Source: a bacterium (GTDB lineage Bacteria > Electryoneota > Electryoneia > Electryoneales > Electryoneaceae). Taken from it: a stretch of DNA of 64,000 nucleotides. The position numbers were made by a program, and so were the translations under genes. Positions 1 to 9,147 of this stretch are shown here, piece by piece. The notes under the pieces were generated by a model. It saw nothing but the letters and a program-made list of their open reading frames with translations, was not told the origin of the DNA and did not search any database. The first letter of the stretch is position 1; each line of letters begins with the position of its first letter. The DNA is taken from positions 286,265 to 350,264 of the forward strand of contig JAHLLH010000004.1 in the NCBI GenBank assembly GCA_020444265.1, written 5' to 3'.

Positions 1-125
1 CGTTCCGTACAGAAGTTTCGGTAACTTACGAGTATGGCTTGAGACGCCGCAAGTGTTCCGTTTATCCACCCACCTCCCCTCACTCCTTCGCTTGCCGCAC
101 TCGATGAGGGGTCGTACATTCCTGA

Positions 126-1193
126 ATGAAACATTCACGCGCGATTCCGCTGCTTATCCTGCTGATGACCACCTTCTGGACCGGGTGTGTTACTCATACC
201 CTTTTTGTTGATCTAAGTTCTTGTGGGGTAATACGTTACATCCTCGAGGGCGACAGCCTGGATGTCTATGATGGCCGTATCCCTCACCCCCGTGGGGATG
301 CCTGGACCCTCGCAGATCGCAGCAGCGGCATGAGCGCCGACAGCAGCATGACCATCCTGCTCGACTATCGTGCTCCTCTACTTGAGAGGGTGGTCCATCC
401 TCTCGCCCCTCGCTCGAAGGAGGGATGGATCGAGGTCGATCAGCAAAAAGGCATCTTCGTCCACCGGAAGACTCTTCGTGTAAGTTTCCCCTCTTGGGAT
501 GTCCGGGAGCGGTTCGGTGATCCCGAAGATTTCATCCCTGAAGAGGTGCGTCAGCTCGAAGCAATCGGAGCGGACACCCTGCTGAGTGAGTCGCGTCAAA
601 CAGAGCTGAAGCGTCTGAAGGCGAAGGGGATGCAGAAGGGGGCGGCTCAACGCTACCTCAAGCAGGAACAGGCGTTGGTGCATGCGTGGTATGATGATCG
701 AGGTCTCGCGCTACCCGATAGTGTCATGGGTGATGCGCTGGGTCGTTTTTCCGCCATCCTTCAGGCTTATCTGATTACCCTCCGGGACGACGATCCCCTC
801 GATGTGTCGCTCGAGTGGTACAGTGATTTGAAAGAGACGATGGTGATTGCCGCCGTTGAAGCGACTGGGGGCGAGCGTGAGTGGTTTTCCGCAGCTTCGG
901 ATTCACTCGAACTGGCTTACAAGAGTTGGGTGGACCTGGAAGACGATGCTATCGAGGTTCGTGTTTTAATGCCCAACTGGCGAGTGTCGACCAATGCCGA
1001 TACCATTTCCGGGGATACCCTGATCTGGGAGTTGGATCGTGAGCTCTTCGCCGATTCGACTGTCTACCTGAGTGCGATTGGCTATGACCCAGTACCAGTG
1101 ACCTGGGTGATCGCGCTCCTACTGGTTGGATTTGGCCTGGGACGCTTGTTGCTTCGGATAAGACGAAAGCGTAGCCTACCCTCCAACGATTAA
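126..1193 (+). CDS. Exported, C-terminally membrane-anchored protein of unknown function
   Basis: The 355-residue product opens with a positively charged, hydrophobic export signal ending near Cys21 (FWTGC). This resembles a lipobox, but Trp at -3 is atypical, so lipidation is uncertain. The body is charged and partly helical (about residues 130-200 are rich in E, R, K and Q) and has no motif I recognise. Near the C-terminus one hydrophobic helix (VTWVIALLLVGFG) is followed by a basic stop-transfer tail (RIRRKR), implying a periplasmic domain anchored in the inner membrane. It lies 37 bases before the first of two inositol-monophosphatase-family genes on the same strand and probably starts or shares their transcript. 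Function is unknown; an envelope role is inferred only from topology. Confidence 0.7.
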   Translation: MKHSRAIPLLILLMTTFWTGCVTHTLFVDLSSCGVIRYILEGDSLDVYDGRIPHPRGDAWTLADRSSGMSADSSMTILLDYRAPLLERVVHPLAPRSKEGWIEVDQQKGIFVHRKTLRVSFPSWDVRERFGDPEDFIPEEVRQLEAIGADTLLSESRQTELKRLKAKGMQKGAAQRYLKQEQALVHAWYDDRGLALPDSVMGDALGRFSAILQAYLITLRDDDPLDVSLEWYSDLKETMVIAAVEATGGEREWFSAASDSLELAYKSWVDLEDDAIEVRVLMPNWRVSTNADTISGDTLIWELDRELFADSTVYLSAIGYDPVPVTWVIALLLVGFGLGRLLLRIRRKRSLPSND

Positions 1194-1230
1194 CGCACCT
1201 GCCTCCGTGGCAAACCGAGGATATTTCCGG

Positions 1231-2064
1231 ATGAACCTTGAAGAGTTGACGCTTGAGGTGATGGGCCTCGCGCGGGAGGTCGGACTCTGGTTGAAGGAGG
1301 AACGGTCTCGCATCGGTGATGAACAGATCGAGGTGAAGGGGCAGGGGGATTTTGTTTCTCATGCGGACCGCCACGCGGAAGAACAACTCACCAAGGGCCT
1401 GACCAAGATGCTGCCAGGCAGTATTGTGATGGCTGAGGAGTTCACCCCAAATGCTCGAGGTGGAGAATTCCGCTGGATCGTCGATCCGCTCGATGGCACC
1501 GCCAACTACCTCGCGGGACTTCCTGCCTATGCTGTTTCGATTGGATTGGAGGACCGTCGCGAGAACCCGGATGGTTTTGGCAAACGGTTGCTTGGTGTAG
1601 TGTATGTGGCCGGCTTGGACCAGATGTATGATGCCTGGCTGGGCGGCGGAGCACGCAAAAACGGGGAGACGATCCGCGTGCATGCGGAGCGTGAACTGAA
1701 TCGGTCGATGATCGCGACCGCCTTTCCTTTCAGGGAACGGCACCGGATTGATGGCTATCTTGACCTGTTTCGAGATCTTTACCCGAAGATTGCTGATTTT
1801 CGTCGGATCGGGGCGGCTGCTGCGGATTTATGTTGGGTAGCCGATGGCACCTTTGATGGCTATTTCGAGATGGACCTGAAACCATGGGACCTTGCGGCGG
1901 GTAGCCTGATTATTGAGGAGGCCGGCGGAGTTGTCAGCGACTGGTGGCGTGAAGATGTCCTCAAGACTGGTTGGGTCGCATGCGGTACTCCGAAGGCCTA
2001 CAAAGAGATCATGGCGACCATCGAGAGTATAGGTTTTCAACGACCTGAGCATACCTGGAGATAG
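1231..2064 (+). CDS. Inositol monophosphatase family protein (copy 1)
   Basis: This is a lithium-sensitive-type Mg2+-dependent phosphatase of the IMPase/FBPase/CysQ superfamily. The metal-binding signatures are intact: AEE near residue 70, WIVDPLDGT (Asp85 and Asp88 with the ATG start) and PWDLAAG near the C-terminus. The 277-residue length is normal for the family. I chose the ATG at 1231 because GAGG lies about 10 bases upstream; an in-frame GTG at 1207 would add eight residues. Substrates in the family include myo-inositol-1-phosphate, 3'-phosphoadenosine phosphates, histidinol phosphate and fructose-1,6-bisphosphate, and sequence reading does not choose among them. A second family member follows 12 bases later, so the two are a tandem pair in one operon. 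Confidence 0.9.
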   Translation: MNLEELTLEVMGLAREVGLWLKEERSRIGDEQIEVKGQGDFVSHADRHAEEQLTKGLTKMLPGSIVMAEEFTPNARGGEFRWIVDPLDGTANYLAGLPAYAVSIGLEDRRENPDGFGKRLLGVVYVAGLDQMYDAWLGGGARKNGETIRVHAERELNRSMIATAFPFRERHRIDGYLDLFRDLYPKIADFRRIGAAAADLCWVADGTFDGYFEMDLKPWDLAAGSLIIEEAGGVVSDWWREDVLKTGWVACGTPKAYKEIMATIESIGFQRPEHTWR

Positions 2065-2076
2065 GAAGAGTAACAG

Positions 2077-2949
2077 ATGGAACGTCGAACGGATATTCGG
2101 GCAAAGGTGGCTCGTCTCGCTGATGCTGCTGCAATGGTTGTTCGCCGCACGGGACGCTGGTTACGTGATGAGCAGGTACGAATTGCCGAACTCGAAATTG
2201 AGGAAAAGCAGCATGGCGACTATGTCAGCCGTGCGGACCGTACCAGCGATAAGATGCTGCGTGAGGGATTGACCGGGATTCTTCCCGGCAGCGGAGTGCT
2301 CAGTGAAGAAGCCGATGAGCTGACCGGCGATTCCAACTGGCGTTGGATTGTAGACCCGCTCGATGGGACAACCAACTACCTTTCCGGGTTGCCCCTCTGG
2401 GGGATATCAGTTGCACTGGAAGATCGTACCGGTGTCGAACCCGGGGAATGGGGTGACCTTCACCTGGGTTTGATCTATTTGCCCTCATTGAACAAATTGT
2501 ACGTTACTCGAGCTGGTGAAGGGGCGACCTGCAATGGCAGGCAGATCGAAGTTCGTCCCCGTAGCGAGCACCGAGCCACCCTTTCTCATTGGTGGCCGAT
2601 GGACCTAAATGATCCCCTCGATGCATTCCAGGAAGTGGTTTCGGACTTATTGCCGACGGTTGGCGCTGTACGGAACCTCGGTAGTCCTGCCGCCGAATTA
2701 GCGATGGTTGCCGAGGGTAGCCTACAGGGCTTTTTTGCGATGGATATGGAACCATGGGATCTCGCTGCTGGCATCCTCCTCGTCGAGGAAGCGGGTGGGG
2801 TGACGAGCGACCCTTGGAACCGTAATCCGCTGACCACCGGATTCCCCATTGCAGGGCAGGAGGCGCTGGTGAAACGGCTGAAGGCTATGTTGTCAGAGAG
2901 GTTTGATGCGCCTGGGCAAAGGTCGGATAACGTTCTACCCCTTCAGTAG
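2077..2949 (+). CDS. Inositol monophosphatase family protein (copy 2)
   Basis: This is a second complete IMPase-family phosphatase (290 residues), related to the gene before it. It has LSEEADE, WIVDPLDGTTNYLSGLP and EPWDLAAG, so every expected metal ligand is present. The start ATG has a GGAAGAG ribosome site and sits 12 bases after the upstream stop. The two copies share the order and spacing of motifs but differ through most of the middle (residues about 125-200), which suggests an old duplication with different substrates rather than a recent dosage duplication. The next gene begins 8 bases downstream and is also a phospho-ester hydrolase, making three phosphatase-type enzymes in series. 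Confidence 0.9.
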   Translation: MERRTDIRAKVARLADAAAMVVRRTGRWLRDEQVRIAELEIEEKQHGDYVSRADRTSDKMLREGLTGILPGSGVLSEEADELTGDSNWRWIVDPLDGTTNYLSGLPLWGISVALEDRTGVEPGEWGDLHLGLIYLPSLNKLYVTRAGEGATCNGRQIEVRPRSEHRATLSHWWPMDLNDPLDAFQEVVSDLLPTVGAVRNLGSPAAELAMVAEGSLQGFFAMDMEPWDLAAGILLVEEAGGVTSDPWNRNPLTTGFPIAGQEALVKRLKAMLSERFDAPGQRSDNVLPLQ

Positions 2950-2957
2950 GCCGCACG

Positions 2958-4277
2958 ATGGCAGCCTTGATTCTCCCGGGAAAACGAGCATCCCTGCGCA
3001 AAGTGATGGTGCTCTCGATTGATGGCACCCCTCATTCGTTGATCCGGCAAAGGATGGCGGCAAATCCCGATTCCATCTGGCATACTCTGACAGACCAGGC
3101 GCCTTTACACCGGATTCGGTCCAGCCGTCCAGAAGTCTCTTCGGTTGCCTGGGCTTCCTACCTGACTGGTACTACTCCTTCCCATCACGGCATTTTCGGG
3201 TTTGCGGAACGAACCCTGAATCCATTCCGTCTCTACTACCCAAATGGCTCCCATTTGCGTGCACCGACTCTTTTCGAACGTGTGCATGAAGCGGGTGGGA
3301 CTGTGGTTTCGCTCAATGTGCCTGCCACATCCCCTGCTAAACCTTTGCAAGGAGTTGTTGTCGGCGGATTCCTGCTACCCCGTCTCAAAGGCAATGTCCA
3401 ACCGCCATACCTTGGTGCCGAGCTGGAGCAAGCTGGATATGTGGTTGATACGGACCCGGGTGTGGCTCATCGTGATCGGGCTGTGTTTTATCAGTCTTTG
3501 GTTGAGGCACATGATGCTCGGGTCGCTGCGGGGTTACGATTTGTCCATGAGGTGGATTGGGACCTGTTTCATCTGCACTTGATGGAAACAGACCGTCTCT
3601 ATCACTTCTACTGGGGGGAGCCGGACTGGCAGGATCGTTTTGATCAGTTCCTGGATCGGGTCGAACACACCGTTGCGCAATTTGCCGCCATTGCACGTGA
3701 TAAAGGGGCGGCGCTGGTGCTGCTTTCGGATCATGGTTTCACGCGGTCTCGTCGCATCCTATTTGTGAATGCTGTTTTGCGAAAAACAGGGTTACTTCGT
3801 TTTCAGCCGGGACAAGTACCATCTCTTGAAACAATCGATCCATCGAGTAAAGCGTATGCCTTACCACCAGGGCGGATTTTTCTTAACCTCCGTGGCCGTG
3901 AGCCGATGGGAAGCGTCGCCCCCGGGCAAGACGCGGAACAGCTTCTCGCCAGTTTGCAGGCGTTGTTCAGCGACTTGAAGGACAACCTCACCGGAGACAC
4001 CTTGATCGATGAGGTCGTCCGCCCTGCTCAAGTTGATCGCGGACCTTTCCAGCAGGAGGCGTCCGATCTGCTTTTGCACGCTAAGGATGGGATCGATCTG
4101 AAGGCTGATTTCTCCGCTGAACAGATCCTCGATACCCCCAGCATCCTCGTTGGCACCCACACCTATCTCAACGCCTTTTTTCACGTCAGCAATGCCACAG
4201 CTCCTACCTGGACAGATGACGAAGGGGATGTTGCGGCCGCCGGCCGATTTGTCGCATCCTTGCTGAACCTTGCCTGA
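2958..4277 (+). CDS. Alkaline phosphatase superfamily protein (type I phosphodiesterase/nucleotide pyrophosphatase-like)
   Basis: The 439-residue protein has the spaced metal-ligand layout of the NPP/phosphoglyceromutase branch of the alkaline phosphatase superfamily. Asp22 is in VLSIDGTPHS. A nucleophile-type Ser-rich segment (EVSSVAWASYLTG) precedes the typical TTPSHHGIFGF. Asp and His occur in METDRLYHFYW, Asp-His in LLSDHGFT, and a final His in GTHTYLNAF. There is no signal peptide or membrane segment, so it is probably cytoplasmic. It starts 8 bases after the second IMPase gene and belongs to the same operon. Family members hydrolyse phosphomono- or diesters (nucleotides, phospholipid head groups); the substrate here is unknown. 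Confidence 0.85.
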   Translation: MAALILPGKRASLRKVMVLSIDGTPHSLIRQRMAANPDSIWHTLTDQAPLHRIRSSRPEVSSVAWASYLTGTTPSHHGIFGFAERTLNPFRLYYPNGSHLRAPTLFERVHEAGGTVVSLNVPATSPAKPLQGVVVGGFLLPRLKGNVQPPYLGAELEQAGYVVDTDPGVAHRDRAVFYQSLVEAHDARVAAGLRFVHEVDWDLFHLHLMETDRLYHFYWGEPDWQDRFDQFLDRVEHTVAQFAAIARDKGAALVLLSDHGFTRSRRILFVNAVLRKTGLLRFQPGQVPSLETIDPSSKAYALPPGRIFLNLRGREPMGSVAPGQDAEQLLASLQALFSDLKDNLTGDTLIDEVVRPAQVDRGPFQQEASDLLLHAKDGIDLKADFSAEQILDTPSILVGTHTYLNAFFHVSNATAPTWTDDEGDVAAAGRFVASLLNLA

Positions 4278-4372
4278 TCACCATTTTTTTCATTGTGATC
4301 CACATCAATGCATAGATATTTCAAGAATTGTACCATACTCTGTTGGAGAATAGTTATAAGACAGAGGCTGGT

Positions 4373-5230
4373 ATGGTTCAGCGAGCACCGGCAGTGGCGG
4401 GGAGCTTTTACCCCGCATCACCCGAGCACCTCCGCAGTGAGGTCAGCCGTCTGATCACTCTAGGCGAGATTGTTTTTGCCGGAGATGTCATCGGTCTGCT
4501 CGCTCCACATGCTGGCTACATTTACAGCGGGTCGATTGCTGGAAGTGTTTATTCAACCATCGTCGGGAAGCGATACGATACAGTTGTCCTGGTCAGCCCC
4601 TCCCATCGGGACGCATTCAACTTTTCTTCGGTTCTTGGTGAAGGAAGCTATGAAACACCGTTGGGGTCGCTGACGGTTGACCAGTCAATGGCTACGCAAC
4701 TCGTTCAGTTTGATCACAACGCTCGCCTCGATGATCGCGGCCATCGTCCTATCGATGGCTTGGGAGAGCACAGCCTTGAGGTACAGCTGCCGTTCCTGCA
4801 GGTCGCTCTTGAGGATCGTTTCAAGATTGTTCCGATCGTGATGGGTGCCCAGCATGATTCCGCTGCCGACTCCCTCGGCGAGGCAATTGCCAAGGCGGTT
4901 CGGCTCAGTGGGAAACGTGTCCTGCTGGTCGCCTCCAGCGATTTGAGTCACTTTCATGCAGAGGAAGCGGCGAGACGGCTGGATGATCAGATCGTGCAGG
5001 CCATTCAGAAGTTCAGTAGCCAGATGCTATGGGAGCGAATCGAATCCGGACAGGGCGAGGCATGCGGTGCCGGCCCGATTGCAGCCATCATGACTGCCGC
5101 AAAACTCCTCGGAGCGGATTCATCTGTGGTAGTTGATTATGGCACATCTGGCGATGTTCCCACTGCAGATAAGGAATCGGTCGTCGGCTACCTCTCGGCA
5201 GCATTTCTGCGGAAGGATGAGCCAGGATGA
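4373..5230 (+). CDS. amrB: AmmeMemoRadiSam system protein B (Memo family)
   Basis: This Memo-family protein (285 residues from the ATG) opens with the hallmark RAPAVAGSFYPASP. The residues that form the metal site in human MEMO1 all have counterparts: His in APHAGYIYSG, His in SPSHRD, Asp and His in SSDLSHF, and Cys in ACGAGPIAAIM. The open frame extends upstream to a TTG at 4328, but that stretch is not Memo-like; AGAGG just before 4373 favours the ATG. The gene overlaps the AMMECR1 gene by 4 bases (ATGA), so the two are translationally coupled. In many prokaryotes these two occur with a radical SAM protein (the AmmeMemoRadiSam trio), which is not in this window. The biochemical role of bacterial Memo is unsettled. 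Confidence 0.9.
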   Translation: MVQRAPAVAGSFYPASPEHLRSEVSRLITLGEIVFAGDVIGLLAPHAGYIYSGSIAGSVYSTIVGKRYDTVVLVSPSHRDAFNFSSVLGEGSYETPLGSLTVDQSMATQLVQFDHNARLDDRGHRPIDGLGEHSLEVQLPFLQVALEDRFKIVPIVMGAQHDSAADSLGEAIAKAVRLSGKRVLLVASSDLSHFHAEEAARRLDDQIVQAIQKFSSQMLWERIESGQGEACGAGPIAAIMTAAKLLGADSSVVVDYGTSGDVPTADKESVVGYLSAAFLRKDEPG

Positions 5231-5844
5231 GCCCGCTGATGGAAATGGATCAACCGTCGGTCGGTTTCGATTCAGATGTACCGTTGACGGAAACTCAGCA
5301 AGTATTCTTACTCCAGCTTGCATGGCAGGCGGTTCAGGCGGCAACTCGATGGGATGACCGCCCCGAGGTGCCGTCGAATCTCGAACCACGTTTACGACAG
5401 AAACAGGGGGCGTTTGTCACCCTGCATGGACGTGAGCAGAAGCTGCGTGGCTGCATCGGGTACATGGAATCCCATTTGCCACTGGCGGAAACCGTCACGA
5501 TGGCGGCACATGCTGCGGCGAGTCGTGACCCACGTTTCCAACCCGTTCGCAGCGAAGAACTGGATGAGCTCGAAATTGAGATCAGCGTCCTCTCCACGCT
5601 TCGAGAGGTTGCTTCGTCGGATGAGCTCGTGATCGGCAGGGATGGCCTGGTGGTGTCGGATGGACGGCAGCGTGGGCTGCTGCTGCCGCAGGTCGCGGTT
5701 AAACAGGGCTGGAGTATTGAACAGTTCCTGGGGGAAACGTGCCGCAAGGCAGGTTTGCCGTTCGATTGCTGGAAGGAGTCACGAGTTCTAGTGCAGCGAT
5801 TCAGTGCAGAGATATTCTCCGCACCCGCTCCTGAAACTCATTGA
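5227..5844 (+). CDS. amrA: AmmeMemoRadiSam system protein A (AMMECR1 domain)
   Basis: A single AMMECR1 domain fills most of this 205-residue protein. The invariant LRGCIGYM motif is present, followed by AAHAAASRDPRF, the alternating beta segment ELEIEISVLS, and the late GLLLPQVAVKQGW and FLGETCRKAGLP signatures. The start codon overlaps the Memo stop codon by 4 bases, the usual arrangement for this pair. The first 50 residues before the domain are unremarkable and soluble. Its chemistry is unknown in bacteria; the conserved Cys in LRGCIG is likely functional. No terminator is apparent between it and the two-component genes 120 bases downstream. Confidence 0.9.
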   Translation: MSPLMEMDQPSVGFDSDVPLTETQQVFLLQLAWQAVQAATRWDDRPEVPSNLEPRLRQKQGAFVTLHGREQKLRGCIGYMESHLPLAETVTMAAHAAASRDPRFQPVRSEELDELEIEISVLSTLREVASSDELVIGRDGLVVSDGRQRGLLLPQVAVKQGWSIEQFLGETCRKAGLPFDCWKESRVLVQRFSAEIFSAPAPETH

Positions 5845-5964
5845 TTCTGCTGGGGTGGAAACAGAGAGATATGGCTTTTTGGTTGTTGTGAACCGACACC
5901 TCCAGCTATATTGATCCACACTCAGGGAAATGGGCTTCGCTGGGATAGTTAACTACGAGATACG

Positions 5965-7206
5965 ATGAGCAATACGACGGACAGCCAAAAGGAGTCTGCC
6001 CCGATTGATGAACGGCAGCTTCTTGAGCTCGTCAAGTTGTTCGAGGGGTTCACTCAGGCATCGTCAACCTTTGCCCAGAGTTACCGTGCCCTCGAACAGC
6101 GGATTGCCAAGCTCTCCAGTCAGCTTGAGGAGCAGTCTCGTCTGCTCGAGCGGACCGAGGGGTTTCTTTCTTCGGTTCTGGCACATGTCCCTGTCGGCAT
6201 TGTTGTCCTTGATATGGACGGCTGTATCAGCCTCTTCAACGAGGAGGCGGAGCGACTGTCCGGTCATCGTTCCGAGGACGCAGTCGGTAAACCCTATGGT
6301 GATGTCTTCCCTTGCGAAGTGACTGAACCCGATTCCGCATTGTACACGTTGACGAACGGGACGGTGATAGATCCGCGTGAAAGACAACTCGATGTCAATG
6401 GGGGCACGCTGCCGGTTCGGTTCTCCACCTCCTGGATTTTCGGGGATGACGGCCAGACCATCGGCGTGCTGGAAGTCTTTGAAGACTTGACTCCGTTGCG
6501 TGACCTTCAGTCACGGATGCAGCAGAGCGCCAGCCTGGCAGCCCTCGGTGAGATGGCCGCGCAGGTTGCACACGAATTGCGGAATCCCCTTGCCGGTGTG
6601 CAGGGCTTTGCTCAATTCCTGCAAGAGGACCTCGGCGAAGACCATCCTGCGAAAAACATTGCGGACAAAATTATTTCCGGCGTCCGTGATATCGATCATA
6701 TCGCCAGCCGTCTGTTGGAGTTCACCCGCCCGATGAGCCCGCAGATTGCCCCGGTAGATCTGGTGGCGCTGCTTGGTTCCGAAGTAGACCTGGCACGGTC
6801 CGAAGCTCAGAGAAGTGGCAAGGATATTGATGTCTCTTTGGTGCTTCCGGAGGAACATATCAAAGTTGCCTGCGATGGTAGCTTGATTAAGCAGGCGGTG
6901 CTCAACCTGTTGAAAAACAGCATTCATGCGGTTGACTCGACCGGTCGAATCCGTATCTTGCTCCGCTGGGATCTGCTGCGTAACCGCGTCCGCATTGCGG
7001 TTGACGATGATGGTAGCGGTATCTCCGAAGAACATCTCCCGAAGATTTTCAACCCCTTCTTTACCACACGGACGAAGGGGACGGGTCTTGGGTTGGCCAT
7101 GGTTAAGAAAATTGTTGATGGGCACCATGGCTCCATCACGGTCAAATCCACCTTGGGTGGGGGTACAACCTTCACCCTTGAACTTCCGATCACGAGGAGT
7201 CAATGA
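5965..7206 (+). CDS. Soluble PAS-domain sensor histidine kinase (NtrB-like)
   Basis: This 413-residue cytoplasmic kinase has no membrane segment. A coiled-coil-like N-terminus (about 20-65) leads to a PAS domain (about 68-175: [18 protein letters not shown]). The HisKA segment has phospho-acceptor His203 in [10 protein letters not shown], and the HATPase domain shows the N box ([11 protein letters not shown]), G1 (DDDGSGI), F box (FNPFFTT) and G2 (GTGLGLAM). It overlaps the response-regulator gene by 4 bases (ATGA), so this is a cognate pair of the NtrB/NtrC or AtoS/AtoC type. Lacking a periplasmic sensor, it should read an internal or protein-borne signal through the PAS domain. The signal is unknown. 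Confidence 0.93.
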   Translation: MSNTTDSQKESAPIDERQLLELVKLFEGFTQASSTFAQSYRALEQRIAKLSSQLEEQSRLLERTEGFLSSVLAHVPVGIVVLDMDGCISLFNEEAERLSGHRSEDAVGKPYGDVFPCEVTEPDSALYTLTNGTVIDPRERQLDVNGGTLPVRFSTSWIFGDDGQTIGVLEVFEDLTPLRDLQSRMQQSASLAALGEMAAQVAHELRNPLAGVQGFAQFLQEDLGEDHPAKNIADKIISGVRDIDHIASRLLEFTRPMSPQIAPVDLVALLGSEVDLARSEAQRSGKDIDVSLVLPEEHIKVACDGSLIKQAVLNLLKNSIHAVDSTGRIRILLRWDLLRNRVRIAVDDDGSGISEEHLPKIFNPFFTTRTKGTGLGLAMVKKIVDGHHGSITVKSTLGGGTTFTLELPITRSQ

Positions 7207-8576
7207 GTTCAAGCCGTATTCTAGTTGTCGATGACGAAGGGTTGGTACGGGAATTTCTCGCCGAAGCCCTGGAACGTATGGGGCACGATGTCATCACCGT
7301 TGAGGATGGCGAGACCGCCGTCAACACAATCGGCAACCGCGAGTATGATCTCATTATCTCTGACCTGAAGATGCCTGGCATCGGCGGGCTGGAAGTGCTC
7401 GCCCATGCGATGCGGAAAACCCCCGAGACGCCGTTCATCATCCTCACCGCGCACGGTACCATCGAAAATGCTGTCGAAGCGATGCGTCGCGGTGCCTACG
7501 ATTACCTCTCCAAGCCGATTGACAACGAGCTGCTGAAGCTCACCGTTGGTCGCGCGCTGCAAAATCGTTCACTGGTGCGTGAAAACAAGGTCCTGCGGAA
7601 CCAGGTTGAAGTGGAGCAGGGGATTACTGCGCTGGTGGGTGAGAGCGAAAGCTTAAAAAAGATTGTCTCGATGCTCGAGGTGGTCGCTCCTCAGCCGGTC
7701 GATGTACTGGTCAGCGGCCCGTCAGGGACAGGTAAAGAACTGGTCGCCCGTGCGTTGCATTGGTCAAGCCCTCGTGCAAAATCTCCGTTTATCAAAATGA
7801 ATTGCGCCGCCCTTCCAGAGGGGTTGATCGAGTCCGAATTGTTCGGGCACGAGAAAGGTGCGTTTACTGGCGCAATCCGGACACGGAAAGGCAAATTCGA
7901 AGCGGCAAGCGGCGGAACGATCCTGCTTGATGAAATCAGCGAAATGCCGCTCGCGCTTCAGGCCAAGCTGCTGCGTGTGCTGCAGGAACGTGAGTTTGAA
8001 CGAGTGGGATCCAATGAAACGGTCTCGGTCGATGTTCGCGTGGTCGCAACAACAAATCGAAACCTGGCTGAAGAGGTGCGTGAGGGACGGTTCCGTGAGG
8101 ACTTGTTCTTCCGTTTGAATGTGGTTCCAATCGCATTGCCGTCCCTGTCCTCGCGCCCCGATGATGTTCCCTCTTTGGCCGCTCATTTTATCGAGAAGTA
8201 TGGGGATCGCTATGGCCGTCAGTTTGAAGCCATCGATGATGAGGCGATTGACTACCTGAAAGCGCAGCCCTGGCCCGGTAATGTCCGTGAGCTGGAAAAC
8301 CGTATCGAGCGGGCTGTTGTGCTTGCACGTGACATGGTCATTCATCGCAGCGACATCACCCTCGACTCCGAAGAGCTAAGCAGCACGGTGAAGGGACCGG
8401 CGACATTTGGCCCCGTGACATTAGGCGAACTCGAGAAGAAGCACATCCTGCAGACCCTCAAGGAGCTGAACTTCAATCGTACCAAAGCTGCCGACCGTCT
8501 GGGCATCTCCATCCGCACCCTCCGAAACAAGCTCAACGAGTACCGTGAGCAAGGCGAGGACATCCCGAAGGGATAA
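7203..8576 (+). CDS. Sigma-54-dependent response regulator (NtrC family)
   Basis: The domain order is receiver, AAA+ and Fis-type HTH, 457 residues in all. The receiver has Asp54 (IISDLKMPG) as the phosphorylation site and Lys in YLSKPID. The AAA+ domain carries Walker [10 protein letters not shown] (about 171-179), the sigma-54 contact loop GAFTGA (219-224), Walker [10 protein letters not shown] and the R-finger region. The C-terminal helix-turn-helix is [19 protein letters not shown]. With its kinase overlapping upstream, it should activate sigma-54 promoters when phosphorylated. I did not find a convincing -24/-12 promoter (GG-N10-GC) next to any nearby gene, so its targets lie elsewhere or are degenerate. 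Confidence 0.95.
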   Translation: MSSSRILVVDDEGLVREFLAEALERMGHDVITVEDGETAVNTIGNREYDLIISDLKMPGIGGLEVLAHAMRKTPETPFIILTAHGTIENAVEAMRRGAYDYLSKPIDNELLKLTVGRALQNRSLVRENKVLRNQVEVEQGITALVGESESLKKIVSMLEVVAPQPVDVLVSGPSGTGKELVARALHWSSPRAKSPFIKMNCAALPEGLIESELFGHEKGAFTGAIRTRKGKFEAASGGTILLDEISEMPLALQAKLLRVLQEREFERVGSNETVSVDVRVVATTNRNLAEEVREGRFREDLFFRLNVVPIALPSLSSRPDDVPSLAAHFIEKYGDRYGRQFEAIDDEAIDYLKAQPWPGNVRELENRIERAVVLARDMVIHRSDITLDSEELSSTVKGPATFGPVTLGELEKKHILQTLKELNFNRTKAADRLGISIRTLRNKLNEYREQGEDIPKG

Positions 8577-8583
8577 GCAGGGA

Positions 8584-9147
8584 TTACTTTCTTTCCAGCC
8601 CTGCCACCAACAGATTCAGTGCCCAGTCAAAACTTTTTGTAACCTGTTCCGGTCGACCAAACCCGGCATCCAGTTCGAGCACGGCAAAACCATGTGCCAG
8701 GCTGCGCAGTGTGCGGAGAGCGTGAATCGCCTCTTGCCCCTCCAGCCCAAACCCTTTTAGTACAGCCATCCCGATCTCCAGGATACGGTCGTCGGTCATG
8801 CGTTGCAGCTCATCACTCCTGTCCGGGGCGGTCGCCATCGCATGCAGCAGCCCGGGGTTGCCGAGCGCGAAAGCACGGTATGCAATCCCAATGGCTCGAA
8901 AGGCATCTGCACCTGCTTTCCCGATGGCAGCCCGTTCCAGTTCTCGTGTGAGCAGGGTTTGAGCGTGCACCGCGAGAGCCTTCCGTAACCCTTCAACCCC
9001 CTGCACATGGTTGTAGAGCGAGGGTGGTTTGATGTCAAGTTCGTCCGCGAGGCGATTTAGGGTCAGATGATCCCACCCCTCGCGGTTGGCGATTTCACGT
9101 GCCGTCTCGAGCAATTCGAGACGGGTGAACTTTGCTGGACGACTCAT
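8584..9147 (-). CDS. TetR/AcrR family transcriptional repressor
   Basis: The 187-residue protein has an N-terminal TetR helix-turn-helix (about 10-55: ARREIAN-type helix, LTLNRLADELDIKPPSLYNHV) and an all-helical C-terminal ligand/dimer domain. Its start overlaps the stop of the upstream hydrolase gene by 4 bases, so repressor and hydrolase are co-transcribed. A 16-bp perfect palindrome lies within the hydrolase promoter (10091-10106) and is the natural candidate operator, implying autorepression relieved by a ligand related to the hydrolase substrate. The gene ends 7 bases from the convergent response-regulator gene, with no room for a terminator between them. Confidence 0.92.
   Translation of the reverse strand: MSRPAKFTRLELLETAREIANREGWDHLTLNRLADELDIKPPSLYNHVQGVEGLRKALAVHAQTLLTRELERAAIGKAGADAFRAIGIAYRAFALGNPGLLHAMATAPDRSDELQRMTDDRILEIGMAVLKGFGLEGQEAIHALRTLRSLAHGFAVLELDAGFGRPEQVTKSFDWALNLLVAGLERK

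Noticed and set aside
949..1743. Minus-strand frame across the first IMPase gene
   Set aside because: Overlaps two supported plus-strand genes and has no recognisable domain; antisense shadow.
5845..5964. Sigma-54 promoter ahead of the kinase-regulator pair
   Set aside because: No GG-N10-GC arrangement with plausible flanks could be found; other intergenic gaps also lacked a convincing one.
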